A DNA stretch of 26,261 bases from an uncultured Clostridia bacterium (GTDB taxonomy: Bacteria; Bacillota; Clostridia; Oscillospirales; CAG-272): assembly GCA_904501985.1 (NCBI GenBank), contig CAJGCT010000026.1, forward strand, positions 1 to 26,261. The letters run 5' to 3'. The notes beneath the pieces were generated by a model. It was not told where the DNA came from. It did not search any database and saw nothing but the letters and a program-made list of their open reading frames with translations. Below, one piece after another: positions 7,501-14,850 of the stretch. The position numbers and the translations under genes are program-made. Each line of letters starts with the position of its first letter. The stretch's first letter is position 1.

Positions 7501-8119
7501 TACGGAATTCGGCTCCGGCTTCAAAATAGCACTGCGCGACCTTGAAATACGCGGTGCGGGAAATCTTCTCGGTGCGGAACAGCACGGACAGCTTGATTCC
7601 ATCGGATACGATTTATATGTGAAGATTCTTAACGAAGCGGTGCTTGAAGAAAAGGGCGTGGCACCGACACCTAAGTTTGAATCAAAGCTTGACATTTCCA
7701 TTGACGCGTATTTGCCTGAAAAATACATTAAGAGCGAATCTCAGCGAATGGATATATACAAAAAGATCGCCCATATCGAGAATACGGACGATCTTGACGA
7801 CCTTGCGGATGAGTTGATGGACCGTTTCGGCGAGATTCCGCGACAGGCTGACACGCTTATGTACGTTTCGCTTGCACGCGCCCTTTGCGAGAAGGCGAGA
7901 ATACCGAAAATCGAGCATAAAGGCGATATAATCTCCATAATTCCGGAGAAGATCGACCCTATGCGCTGGGCAAAGGCGGCGGCGGACTCAAACGTGAATC
8001 TTACGTTCAGAATGGCGGGAATACCATCTGTTAACTACAAAATCAAGGGCTCGCGTCCGCTTTACGACATCTGCGAGGTGCTTAAAGCCTATCTTGCGGC
8101 TGACGACGCACAGAAATGA
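4550..8119 (+). CDS. mfd: Transcription-repair coupling factor
   Basis: 1189 residues, close to the usual length. Mfd removes RNA polymerase stalled at DNA lesions and recruits UvrA. In order: the UvrB-like N-terminal module (about 1-340, with YAVRGGIVDIFPPYSEYPVRIELFDDEIDRM), the RNA-polymerase interaction domain (about 520-590, LTVGDFVVHANHGIGMYMGIEQL), a RecG-like superfamily-2 translocase and a C-terminal TRCF domain. Walker A is GDVGFGKT at 676-683 and Walker B is DEEQ at 777-780. TLTATPIPRTL and the motif V/VI region STTIIESGVDVPNAN...QIRGRVGRS are intact. It is the second gene of the pth operon. No truncation or frameshift was seen. Confidence 0.98.
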   Translation: MTNIIAESILLEKEYDQIVKNIDARRHEAAHPLQISGLSDGARAVFYAGVIRHVREKYGIPALILVSDEKDGLKLFNALSELSLKPLMYPLRDMVFHNITSSHEYEFERLRVLSAYITAASGECVYDCVIAAPDAAMQFTMPVDTLLANTAVIDINVPLRLDELCVRLEEGGYCRAELVDGVGQYAVRGGIVDIFPPYSEYPVRIELFDDEIDRMGYFDIITQRNIENLTRFTVTPAREIVTTAKIREDMKKAALAQLKKASDERVKGELSAEIEALDGGTELNFTDKYLSLIYENKTTLADYAAFAAEKCELRHPLVFVQEERACLDRMKAYDFHITSEIETLLEKAEISPRYADYSRHTDYFEAFLDKSGALLCDTFATNQPGRKLSGLYAFRTKQTVSYADNMDLLSEDLRDYAEGKFRTVVLCENDTMAKNVASELCERGLQAIAASEGTEYGILTLPESVTLIVSGVNLTGFELTATRFALLSMYQNPNSYSRTILSRGRRAKHSRSSQEKILSYNDLTVGDFVVHANHGIGMYMGIEQLSVVGVTKDYIKIKYAGDDLLYLPTDQLDMVSKYIGAHTENGGVKLSKMGGAEWGRAKSKAKAAAKNMAKELIKLYAERQRREGFAFAADEDFQREFEADFEYEETEGQLQSIAEIKKDMESRVPMDRLLCGDVGFGKTEVALRAAFKAVMSGKQVAILVPTTILAMQHYQTILSRMRGFPVSVDMLSRFRTPKQQQETLRRLRRGDVDIIVGTHRLVSKDVEFRDLGLVIIDEEQRFGVAHKEKLKQISGNVDVLTLTATPIPRTLNMAMSGIRDMSVLDEAPGDRFPVQTFVMEYDDMIITEAIKKELRRGGQVFFLHNTVDDIDAVALRIQKNVPDARIAVAHGQMDKELLSDIWRGMVTGEIDILVSTTIIESGVDVPNANTLIIDHADRLGLSQLHQIRGRVGRSSRRAYAYFTYPPHMSLNEIAQKRLSAMREYTEFGSGFKIALRDLEIRGAGNLLGAEQHGQLDSIGYDLYVKILNEAVLEEKGVAPTPKFESKLDISIDAYLPEKYIKSESQRMDIYKKIAHIENTDDLDDLADELMDRFGEIPRQADTLMYVSLARALCEKARIPKIEHKGDIISIIPEKIDPMRWAKAAADSNVNLTFRMAGIPSVNYKIKGSRPLYDICEVLKAYLAADDAQK

Positions 8120-8123
8120 CCGC

Positions 8124-8187
8124 TATATCACGAAAGGTCGAAAATTTACAAATATGTGTAGAACACATGGAGTAAGCGTGATATAAT
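8124..8187 (+). promoter_or_regulatory. Nested inverted repeats with candidate extended -10 promoter upstream of the DUF1934 gene
   Basis: The 111-nt gap after mfd holds a 9-bp outer repeat, TATATCACG (8124-8132) with CGTGATATA (8177-8185). A 6-bp inner repeat lies inside it, ATGTGT/ACACAT (8154-8168). The right outer arm overlaps TGATATAAT (8179-8187), an extended -10; no convincing -35 is seen. It could be a promoter with an operator-like palindrome, or an mRNA structure at the 3' end of mfd. Without a U-tract it is not a normal terminator. Confidence 0.45.
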
Positions 8188-8230
8188 TACCTTAATAATT
8201 ATACTGTTACTTGGGAGAATATGTTTTATC

Positions 8231-8725
8231 ATGGAAAAAACAGTAATGATAAATATAAAATCGGCGCATTTTACGCCCAGTGTAAACTACGTCAAAAACG
8301 TTACGCCTGTGGACGTGTTCAGTGCGGACAGCTTCGATTCCGTAGATGCACAGCGCATTGATATTGACTACGAGGGCAGGCTCTTTACTAAGGACGGCAG
8401 GCTGGCTGTGGAATACGACGAAACGGAGCTTACGGGCATGGAGGGAACTACCACAAGTATTTCCTTTGAGCTTAAAAATCCCGGAATCGTGGTTATGGAG
8501 CGAAAGGGAAATGTGTACGGCTCGCTTTGCTTTGAGGACGGCGGACGCATAATGTGTACCCAGAACACCCCCGAAATGGAGCTTCCCTTTGTTATTGACA
8601 CGGAGAAGCTTGTAAACGAGCTTACAGAGGACGGCGGCGAGCTAAAAATAAGCTACGGCATGGAATTTCGCGGAAGCCTTGTACAGCGCACTATTATGCA
8701 CGTTATAGTGCGCCCAACTCGCTGA
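8231..8725 (+). CDS. DUF1934 family protein (YwiB-like)
   Basis: 164 residues, predicted cytosolic, with no signal peptide or membrane segment. It alternates short beta-strand segments: IDYEGRLFTKDGRLAVEYDETELTGMEGTTTSISFELKNPGIVVMERKGNVYGSLCFEDGG, ending in LKISYGMEFRGSLVQRTIMHVIVRPTR. This pattern and length fit the DUF1934/YwiB group, small calycin-like beta-barrel proteins of unknown function in Firmicutes. The ribosome site GGGAGA lies a little far (about 13 nt) from the ATG. holA starts 1 nt after the stop codon, so the two are co-translated. Ligand and role cannot be stated from sequence. Confidence 0.78.
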   Translation: MEKTVMINIKSAHFTPSVNYVKNVTPVDVFSADSFDSVDAQRIDIDYEGRLFTKDGRLAVEYDETELTGMEGTTTSISFELKNPGIVVMERKGNVYGSLCFEDGGRIMCTQNTPEMELPFVIDTEKLVNELTEDGGELKISYGMEFRGSLVQRTIMHVIVRPTR

Positions 8726-8726
8726 T

Positions 8727-9794
8727 ATGGCAAACAAAACTATCACAGGGGCGCAGTTTCGCAGTGAATTCAAGAATATAAAGCCCGGTGCGTATCTTTT
8801 TTTCGGAGATGAAAACTTCCTAAAGCAGCGTGAGCTTCATTCACTGCGCGAAAAAATATGCAAGGACGAAAACACTGCCGCCTTCAATCATTTCATATTC
8901 ACAAGGGATAATTACACCACAGACGCCCTCTATGCGGCGGTGATGAGTATGCCCATGATGAGTGAATACAAGCTTATCGAGCTTTATGAGATACCCTTTT
9001 CCGAGTATCGCAAAAAAGAGGATACGGACGGTCTTAAGTCGGCACTTGAAGCGGCATCCGTGAGCGAAGATACGGTTCTTGTTATTTACACAACCCCCGA
9101 AAATTTTGATCCGGGAGATGCAAAAACGCCCTCTGCGGCAATGAAGCTTTTCAGAGAATATGCGATTCCTGTGGAGTTTGCACACGAAAGCTCACAGAGG
9201 ATAATCTCATGGGTGCAGAAGCATCTCACCTCGGAGTCGATTATCGCGGAACTGCCGGAGTGCGCCTATATTATCGAGACTGTGGGGCACGATATGACCA
9301 CGCTTTCGGGCGAGATAGACAAGCTGTGCGCCTATCTTCATTACAAGGAGAGGGACAAGCTGTGCCGCGCAGATATTGACTTTGTGTGTTCGCGCAACAA
9401 GGAAATCGGCGATTTCGAGTTTGCTGATGCCATCCTTTCGGGAGATAATGAAAAGGCGTTTTATGTTCTTTCTGATATGCGCATGAAGAACGAGCCTGTT
9501 CCCGTTATCCTTGGCGGAATCATCAAGATTTTTACCGATCTTTACGCCCTCAGACTGTTTTCCGATGCCGGTATATCACACGAGGATGCGGCAAAGCGGC
9601 TGGGGCTTCATCCTTATGTAGCAAAGCTTCGCATGGCAAAGGCAAAGACCTGCGAGCGTCAGGCACTGTCCGAGATAATAGAGCTTTGCTATGATACAGA
9701 CAAGGCACTTAAAACAAGCTCGCCGGACGATTATCTGCTGCTTGAGCGGCTGATAGTTACCGCTTCACAGTACAGAAAAAAGAAAGTTTTTTGA
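8727..9794 (+). CDS. holA: DNA polymerase III, delta subunit
   Basis: 355 residues, typical for HolA. It is the clamp-loader subunit that opens the beta sliding clamp. The N-terminal AAA+-like domain starts GAYLFFGDENFLKQRELHSLREKI (about 22-45), a variant of the usual Y.l.G.d.yl...... motif, and contains SMPMMSEYKLIELYE, where family members have the clamp-contact region. The middle and C-terminal parts carry ISWVQKHLTSE, IETVGHDMTTLSGEIDKLCAYL and the collar domain FEFADAILSGDNEKAFYVLSDM...PVILGGIIKIFTDLYALR. As in other delta subunits no catalytic Walker A is present. Only 1 nt separates it from the DUF1934 gene and 4 nt from the next gene. Confidence 0.92.
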   Translation: MANKTITGAQFRSEFKNIKPGAYLFFGDENFLKQRELHSLREKICKDENTAAFNHFIFTRDNYTTDALYAAVMSMPMMSEYKLIELYEIPFSEYRKKEDTDGLKSALEAASVSEDTVLVIYTTPENFDPGDAKTPSAAMKLFREYAIPVEFAHESSQRIISWVQKHLTSESIIAELPECAYIIETVGHDMTTLSGEIDKLCAYLHYKERDKLCRADIDFVCSRNKEIGDFEFADAILSGDNEKAFYVLSDMRMKNEPVPVILGGIIKIFTDLYALRLFSDAGISHEDAAKRLGLHPYVAKLRMAKAKTCERQALSEIIELCYDTDKALKTSSPDDYLLLERLIVTASQYRKKKVF

Positions 9795-9798
9795 GTGT

Positions 9799-10392
9799 AT
9801 GGATAAGCTGAAAATAGATATTCCCATAGCTGTTGAAGGAAAGTACGATAAAATAAAGGTGTCCTGTGTTGCCGATGCCCAGATAATCACAACGGACGGC
9901 TTCGGTGTGTTTGCATCTGAGGAAAAGGCGGCACTTATCAGACGGCTTGCCGCACCGCGCGGAATGATCGTGCTTACCGATTCTGACGGCGCAGGAATTG
10001 TGATACGCAAATTCTTTAACCGCATTTTGCCTAAAGAAAAGCTGTATCATTTGTATATCCCTCAGATCGAGGGCAAGGAAAAAAGAAAAAAAGAGCCGTC
10101 AAAAGAGGGAACTCTCGGTGTTGAGGGCATGGAAGCGAAGCTTATTTACGAGCTTCTTGCACCCTTTGCATCGAACAGCGAACCAAGGGGGCAGGCAAGA
10201 GAACTGTCAAAAGCCGATTTCTTTGGTGCAGGACTTTCGGGAAGCGACAAATCTGCCGAAAAGAGGGCAAGACTTTGCAGGTTTCTTGATCTTCCCGACA
10301 ATATGTCGGCAAATGCACTGCTTGCGGCAATAAATCTTCTCGGTGAAGCCGAGCGATATGAGGAGTTTTTGAAGAATGACAGAGAAAATTAA
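9799..10392 (+). CDS. TOPRIM-DUF4093 protein, RNase M5-like
   Basis: 197 residues. An N-terminal TOPRIM domain (about 1-95) has the metal-site motifs AVEGKYDKIKV (acidic Glu near 13) and VLTDSDGAG (Asp-X-Asp near 59-61). It is followed by a basic linker KEKRKKEPSKEGTLGVEGM and a C-terminal region of DUF4093 type. TOPRIM plus DUF4093 is the architecture of ribonuclease M5, which matures 5S rRNA. However, the KYDKIK and TTDGF variants and the absence of a neighbouring ksgA suggest a Clostridial paralogue rather than classical RnmV, so no gene symbol is given. A small structured-RNA endonuclease is the likely function class. The last 17 nt overlap gtrA in another frame. Confidence 0.8.
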   Translation: MDKLKIDIPIAVEGKYDKIKVSCVADAQIITTDGFGVFASEEKAALIRRLAAPRGMIVLTDSDGAGIVIRKFFNRILPKEKLYHLYIPQIEGKEKRKKEPSKEGTLGVEGMEAKLIYELLAPFASNSEPRGQARELSKADFFGAGLSGSDKSAEKRARLCRFLDLPDNMSANALLAAINLLGEAERYEEFLKNDREN

Positions 10393-10795
10393 GGCACTGT
10401 TTCTAAAATACCGTGAGATCATTATGTATCTCATCTTCGGTGTGCTTACAACTGTCGTCAGCTTTGTTTCATATTACGCACTTCTTTATCTTGGCTTTCA
10501 TTATCTTGCGGCTCAGATTATTTCGTGGGTGCTTGCGGTGGCGTTTGCCTTTATTGTAAATAAGCTGTTTGTCTTTGAGGATAAGACAGAATCGGCAAGA
10601 GGTTTGTTTTATCAGATAGCAGGATTTGTTTTGGTACGCCTCGGTTCGGGTGTGCTCGAAACGGGACTTTTGTGGCTTTCGGTTGATGTTGCCGATATTA
10701 ACGAGCGCATCGCTAAAATACCTGTGGCGGTACTTACAGTGATATTAAATTATATTGCATCAAAGCTGTTTATTTTTAAAAAGAGGCACAAGTAA
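10376..10795 (+). CDS. GtrA family membrane protein
   Basis: 139 residues with four predicted membrane helices (about 14-35, 42-64, 80-103, 112-132) and very short tails. It shows the GtrA layout: REIIMYLIFGVLTTVVSFVSYYALL, ...WVLAVAFAFIVNKLFVFEDK and a C-terminal ILNYIASKLFIFKK. GtrA-like proteins are thought to move undecaprenyl-phosphate-linked sugars across the membrane for wall polymer decoration. No glycosyltransferase is adjacent, so its substrate is unknown. It starts inside the previous gene (17-nt overlap), and its TAA is immediately followed by the copA ATG (TAAATG). Confidence 0.88.
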   Translation: MTEKIKALFLKYREIIMYLIFGVLTTVVSFVSYYALLYLGFHYLAAQIISWVLAVAFAFIVNKLFVFEDKTESARGLFYQIAGFVLVRLGSGVLETGLLWLSVDVADINERIAKIPVAVLTVILNYIASKLFIFKKRHK

Positions 10796-13054
10796 ATGAA
10801 GCTGAAATTTAATGTGGAAGGAATGAGCTGTGCCGCCTGCTCCGCATCTGTGGAGAGGGTAGTCAGGCGTATTGAGGGAGTCGGCGCGGCGAGTGTTAAT
10901 CTGCTTGCCAAGCTTTTGGTTGTTGATACCGATGTGGCGGACGGTGAGCTTGCGGAGAAGATATGCACGGCTGTTGCCAAGGCTGGATTCTCGGCGACTC
11001 TTATTGAAAATAAGACAAAGACCGCCGAAGAAAAGCCTGAGGACGACAATAAAAGTGATGCCGCTACGGCAGAAATGCGGATACGCCTGTTTGTGTCAAT
11101 AGGCTTTCTTGCGGTGCTCATGTACCTCACCATGGGGCATATGCTTGGACTTCCTACACCCCATTTGTTCCACAAAACCGAGGGGGCGGTGGTGTTTGCA
11201 TTTTTGCAGTTTCTTCTCACGCTTCCGATTATGTATCTCAACCGAAAATTTTATATAAACGGCTTCAAATCACTCTTTCACGGTGCGCCCAATATGGATT
11301 CACTTGTGGCGGTTGGCTCATCGGCAGCAGTGATTTACGGAATCGCGGCGATTTTTATAATGGGTTACAGCCTCGGACAGGGGGATTTTGTGACGGTTGA
11401 TTATTACCGTGAGAATCTCTACTTTGAATCTGCGGCGATGATACTTACTCTTGTTACTGTTGGAAAATTCATGGAAGAAAAGAGTAAGCGAAAGACGGGT
11501 GCGGCAGTTGAACGCCTTGCCAGACTTGCTCCTGACACCGCCACAGTTGAGCGTGACGGCAGAATGGTTGAAATCAGTACATCCGAGCTTGTTACAGGCG
11601 ATATTATCGTCATACGCCCAGGTGAGTCTTTGCCGGCGGACGGTGTTGTCACTTGGGGAACGTCAAGCGTTGACGAATCCGCGCTTACCGGCGAATCCAT
11701 TCCGGTTGAAAAGAGCGTCGGCGACAGCGTGATGGCGGCTTCCATTAACAAAAACGGCAGTTTTAAATACCGCGCCGTTAAGGTTGGAGCTGAGACCTCA
11801 CTTGCAGGTATAATCCGCCTTGTGAGTGATGCCGGTGCAACAAAAGCACCTATTTCAAGGCTTGCCGACCGTGTAAGCGGAATTTTTGTGCCGGTGGTTA
11901 TGGGTATTGCGGTCATTACATTTGCCGTGTGGATGCTTATTGGCAAACCCTTTGATTTTGCGCTTAACTGTGCCGTTTCGGTGCTTGTTATATCATGTCC
12001 TTGTGCTCTGGGACTTGCGACACCTGTAGCGGTGACAGTGGCTATAGGTCGTATGGCAGAGCGAGGAATACTCGTTAAATCCGCGGAGGCTATTGAAGTG
12101 CTTCACAAGGTGAAGACAGTGGCACTTGATAAGACCGGTACGGTAACAGAGGGCAAGCCGTCTGTTACCGATGTTATATCGAAAAATAAGGATGAGCTTT
12201 TATCTGTTGCGGCAACGCTTGAGGCGGTCAGCGAGCATCCGCTTGCACAGGCGATTCGCGAATACTGTGCCGAAAACGGTGCTTCGCCTGTGGAATATGA
12301 GGATTTTTCGGCTGTGTCCGGCAGAGGCGTTTATGCTGTAATTGACGGTGAAGTCTGCTTTGCCGGCAATGCCGCATATATGGCGGAGCAGGGGGTGCCC
12401 GTCTTGGAATACACTGATGTGCTTGCAAGTCTTGCACAGGACGGAAAGACGCCCATGCTGTTTGCGAGGGGCGGCAAGGCTATCGGAATCATAGCCGCCG
12501 CAGATACAATAAAGCCTACCTCACGGCAGGCGGTAGAACGGCTTTACGAGCTTAATGTTGAAGCAATGATGCTTACGGGTGACAATAAAATCACCGCAGA
12601 TGCCATAGCAAAACAGGCAGGCATCAAGCATATTACGGCAGAGGTGCTTCCGGCTGATAAGGAGCGTGTTGTGGCGTCCCTTATGGAGAGCGGACACAAA
12701 GTCGCATTTGTGGGTGACGGCATCAACGATTCGCCTGCCCTTATACGTGCGGATGTGGGAATCGCCATAGGCACGGGGACGGACATAGCCATCGACTGTG
12801 CTGATATAGTGCTGATGGGAAGCGATCTTAACGGCGTTCCCGAGGCGATTGAATTTTCACGGCGCACTATGCGAAATATACGCCAAAATCTTTTCTGGGC
12901 GTTTTTCTACAACACCCTTGGAATACCGATTGCGGCAGGCGTGCTGTCACCATTTGGGATAGTTTTGAGTCCTATGATAGGTGCCGCCGCAATGAGTCTT
13001 TCGTCGCTGTTTGTGGTAACAAACGCGCTGAGGCTGTATAAAATGAAAGACTAA
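10796..13054 (+). CDS. copA: Copper-exporting P1B-type ATPase
   Basis: 752 residues. It has one N-terminal heavy-metal-associated domain with GMSCAACSAS (Cys12, Cys15), then eight predicted membrane helices. The metal-site motif CPC is at 401-403 (VISCPCALGLATP). The phosphorylated Asp445 is in DKTGTVTEG, the SEHPLAQ nucleotide-site motif follows, then TGDNKITADAIA and GDGINDSPAL near 640. The C-terminal membrane pair has YNTLGIPIAAG and MSLSSLFVV, matching Cu(I) exporters of the P1B-1 class. It exports Cu(I) using ATP. It begins directly after the gtrA stop codon and is followed by copZ. No CopY or CsoR gene and no obvious operator were found; it seems to be read with the upstream genes. Confidence 0.95.
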   Translation: MKLKFNVEGMSCAACSASVERVVRRIEGVGAASVNLLAKLLVVDTDVADGELAEKICTAVAKAGFSATLIENKTKTAEEKPEDDNKSDAATAEMRIRLFVSIGFLAVLMYLTMGHMLGLPTPHLFHKTEGAVVFAFLQFLLTLPIMYLNRKFYINGFKSLFHGAPNMDSLVAVGSSAAVIYGIAAIFIMGYSLGQGDFVTVDYYRENLYFESAAMILTLVTVGKFMEEKSKRKTGAAVERLARLAPDTATVERDGRMVEISTSELVTGDIIVIRPGESLPADGVVTWGTSSVDESALTGESIPVEKSVGDSVMAASINKNGSFKYRAVKVGAETSLAGIIRLVSDAGATKAPISRLADRVSGIFVPVVMGIAVITFAVWMLIGKPFDFALNCAVSVLVISCPCALGLATPVAVTVAIGRMAERGILVKSAEAIEVLHKVKTVALDKTGTVTEGKPSVTDVISKNKDELLSVAATLEAVSEHPLAQAIREYCAENGASPVEYEDFSAVSGRGVYAVIDGEVCFAGNAAYMAEQGVPVLEYTDVLASLAQDGKTPMLFARGGKAIGIIAAADTIKPTSRQAVERLYELNVEAMMLTGDNKITADAIAKQAGIKHITAEVLPADKERVVASLMESGHKVAFVGDGINDSPALIRADVGIAIGTGTDIAIDCADIVLMGSDLNGVPEAIEFSRRTMRNIRQNLFWAFFYNTLGIPIAAGVLSPFGIVLSPMIGAAAMSLSSLFVVTNALRLYKMKD

Positions 13055-13080
13055 TAAAACTGTTTTTGGAGGAAAATAAA

Positions 13081-13281
13081 ATGAAAACCATCAAAATTGA
13101 AGGGATGCACTGCTCACATTGCAGTGCTCGCGTAGAAAACGCACTGAAGGCTCTTGGACTTTCCGCTAAGGTGGACCTTAACTCGGCTTCCGCTACAGTT
13201 GACGGCGACAATATCCCCGATGAGCGCGTACTGCGCGAGACCGTTGAGGATCTTGGCTTTGACGTTATCGAAATAAAATAA
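13081..13281 (+). CDS. copZ: Copper chaperone, heavy-metal-associated domain protein
   Basis: 66 residues forming a single HMA ferredoxin-like domain with GMHCSHCSARVENAL (metal-binding Cys11 and Cys14) and the C-terminal LRETVEDLGFDVIEIK. The start is the ATG at 13081, because GGAGG lies at 13068-13072; an in-frame TTG at 13066 overlaps that ribosome site and is rejected. CopZ-type chaperones carry Cu(I) to the CopA HMA domain or to a repressor. His12 in CSHC differs from the commoner MxCxxC loop, which does not exclude copper binding. It is 26 nt behind copA and overlaps the next start by one base (TAATG). Confidence 0.9.
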   Translation: MKTIKIEGMHCSHCSARVENALKALGLSAKVDLNSASATVDGDNIPDERVLRETVEDLGFDVIEIK

Positions 13282-14801
13282 TGAGATCTGAGCGTTCAGT
13301 AAAAAACAGCCTTTACGCCATTGTCGGACAGGCTGTAAGCCTTATTTTCGGCTTTGTTACGCGCATCGTATTTGCAAATAAGCTTGGAGACGCATATCTT
13401 GGGCTTAACAACATATTTTATTCGGTATTATCCCTTCTGTCGCTGAGTGAGCTTGGAATGGGCGCGGCTTTTACCTTTGCTTTGTATTCGCCTATTGCCG
13501 ATGATGACAGGGAACGTATTGGTCGGGTGATGAACCTGTACAGCGCGGCTTACCGCGTTGTGGCGGCTATCGTTACGGTGCTTGGACTGTGCGTTGTGCC
13601 GTTCTTGCCACTTATTACCGAGAGTGTCCCCCATATTTCAAATATAACGCTCATATATCTGCTGTTTCTTGCAAATTCCGCGGCAAGCTATCTCTTTTCA
13701 TACAAGCGCGCGCTTATTACGGCATCAGAACAGGATTATAAGAATTCCGTAAATATCAGCCTGTTTTCCATAATTCAGAACCTGCTTCAGCTTGTGCTTC
13801 TTATCACCACGGGAAGCTTTGTTCTGTATGTTGCGGCACAGCTTGTATGTACGGTGGCATCAAACATCGCCATATCACATACGGCAGGGAAGATGTTCCC
13901 GTATCTTAAAGCTGTAAAGGGATTTCCCGAAAAGAGCGAGCTTGATTCCATTAAAAGCAACGTAAAAGCCATGTTTATGACCCGTTTCGGCAGTGTGGCG
14001 GTGACGGGAACGGACAATCTGCTTATTGCTTCCGTGGACGTTGCACTTGTGGGCATTTATTCAAACTATCTTCTGCTTTTGCAGACGGTACAGGTTATTT
14101 TAACACAGGTCATAAACGCCGTGACGGCTTCTGTGGGCAATCTTATAGCCGAAGGAAGTGAGCGGAGAGGGGAAATATACCGAAACATAATATTTGCTGT
14201 TGCGTGGCTGTACGGATTTTCGGCAGTGGCGCTTGATACGCTGATGGGACGTTTTATCGAAATCACATTCGGCGGAGGAGATTGGCTTCTTTCTGAAGCT
14301 GTGGTTCACATCATGGCACTTAACTTCCTGCTTGCCGGAATACGGCAGACAAATCAAATGTTCATCAATGCCGGTGGCCTGTTTGAATCCGTGAAATGGC
14401 GCGGATTTGCGGAAGCGGCGGTGAATCTCGGAGTATCTGCACTGTTCCTGTTCTATTTCGATATGGGACTTTTGGGCGTGCTTCTCGGCACTACCGTATC
14501 GCATCTCGTTGTGGGTGTTATATGGGAAACGGTGTGCGTCGGACGTCACTGCGTTGAGGGCGGTATTCGGATATATGCAGTAAATAATCTTATTTATACG
14601 GCGGTTATTTTGGCTGTGTGTCTTATAAACCGCTATGTTTGCTCACTTATACCGACTACCGTTTTCGGATTCATCTGTGCGGCGGCAATTACGGCAATTT
14701 TACCGAATCTCATATTTGCTTTGCTGTCGGTGCGGACCCCACAGCTTGCGTTTTTTGCCGATGTGGCAAAACGCATGGCAGGGAAGCTTCTGAGGCGTTA
14801 A
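13281..14801 (+). CDS. Wzx/MATE-like oligosaccharide flippase
   Basis: 506 residues with about 12-14 hydrophobic segments spread over the full length. The N-terminus KNSLYAIVGQAVSLIFGFVTRIVFANKLGDAYLGLNNIFYSVLSLLSLSELGMGAAFTFALYSPI is typical of polysaccharide-export flippases of the MOP superfamily (ARTRIFANKLG followed by the SLSELGMG stretch). These move lipid-linked sugar units outward. No glycosyltransferases or polymerase are nearby, so the cargo is unknown; together with GtrA it hints at wall-glycan export. It starts on the last base of copZ, so translation is coupled to an otherwise unrelated copper chaperone. Confidence 0.82.
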   Translation: MRSERSVKNSLYAIVGQAVSLIFGFVTRIVFANKLGDAYLGLNNIFYSVLSLLSLSELGMGAAFTFALYSPIADDDRERIGRVMNLYSAAYRVVAAIVTVLGLCVVPFLPLITESVPHISNITLIYLLFLANSAASYLFSYKRALITASEQDYKNSVNISLFSIIQNLLQLVLLITTGSFVLYVAAQLVCTVASNIAISHTAGKMFPYLKAVKGFPEKSELDSIKSNVKAMFMTRFGSVAVTGTDNLLIASVDVALVGIYSNYLLLLQTVQVILTQVINAVTASVGNLIAEGSERRGEIYRNIIFAVAWLYGFSAVALDTLMGRFIEITFGGGDWLLSEAVVHIMALNFLLAGIRQTNQMFINAGGLFESVKWRGFAEAAVNLGVSALFLFYFDMGLLGVLLGTTVSHLVVGVIWETVCVGRHCVEGGIRIYAVNNLIYTAVILAVCLINRYVCSLIPTTVFGFICAAAITAILPNLIFALLSVRTPQLAFFADVAKRMAGKLLRR

Positions 14802-14850
14802 GTATAACGAAAAAATTTAAAATTTCGATAATTAAAGGGGTGTTTTCATT

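Noticed and set aside
13066..13080. TTG start five codons upstream for copZ
   Set aside because: The TTG overlaps the GGAGG ribosome site, and the ATG at 13081 gives the normal HMA N-terminus.
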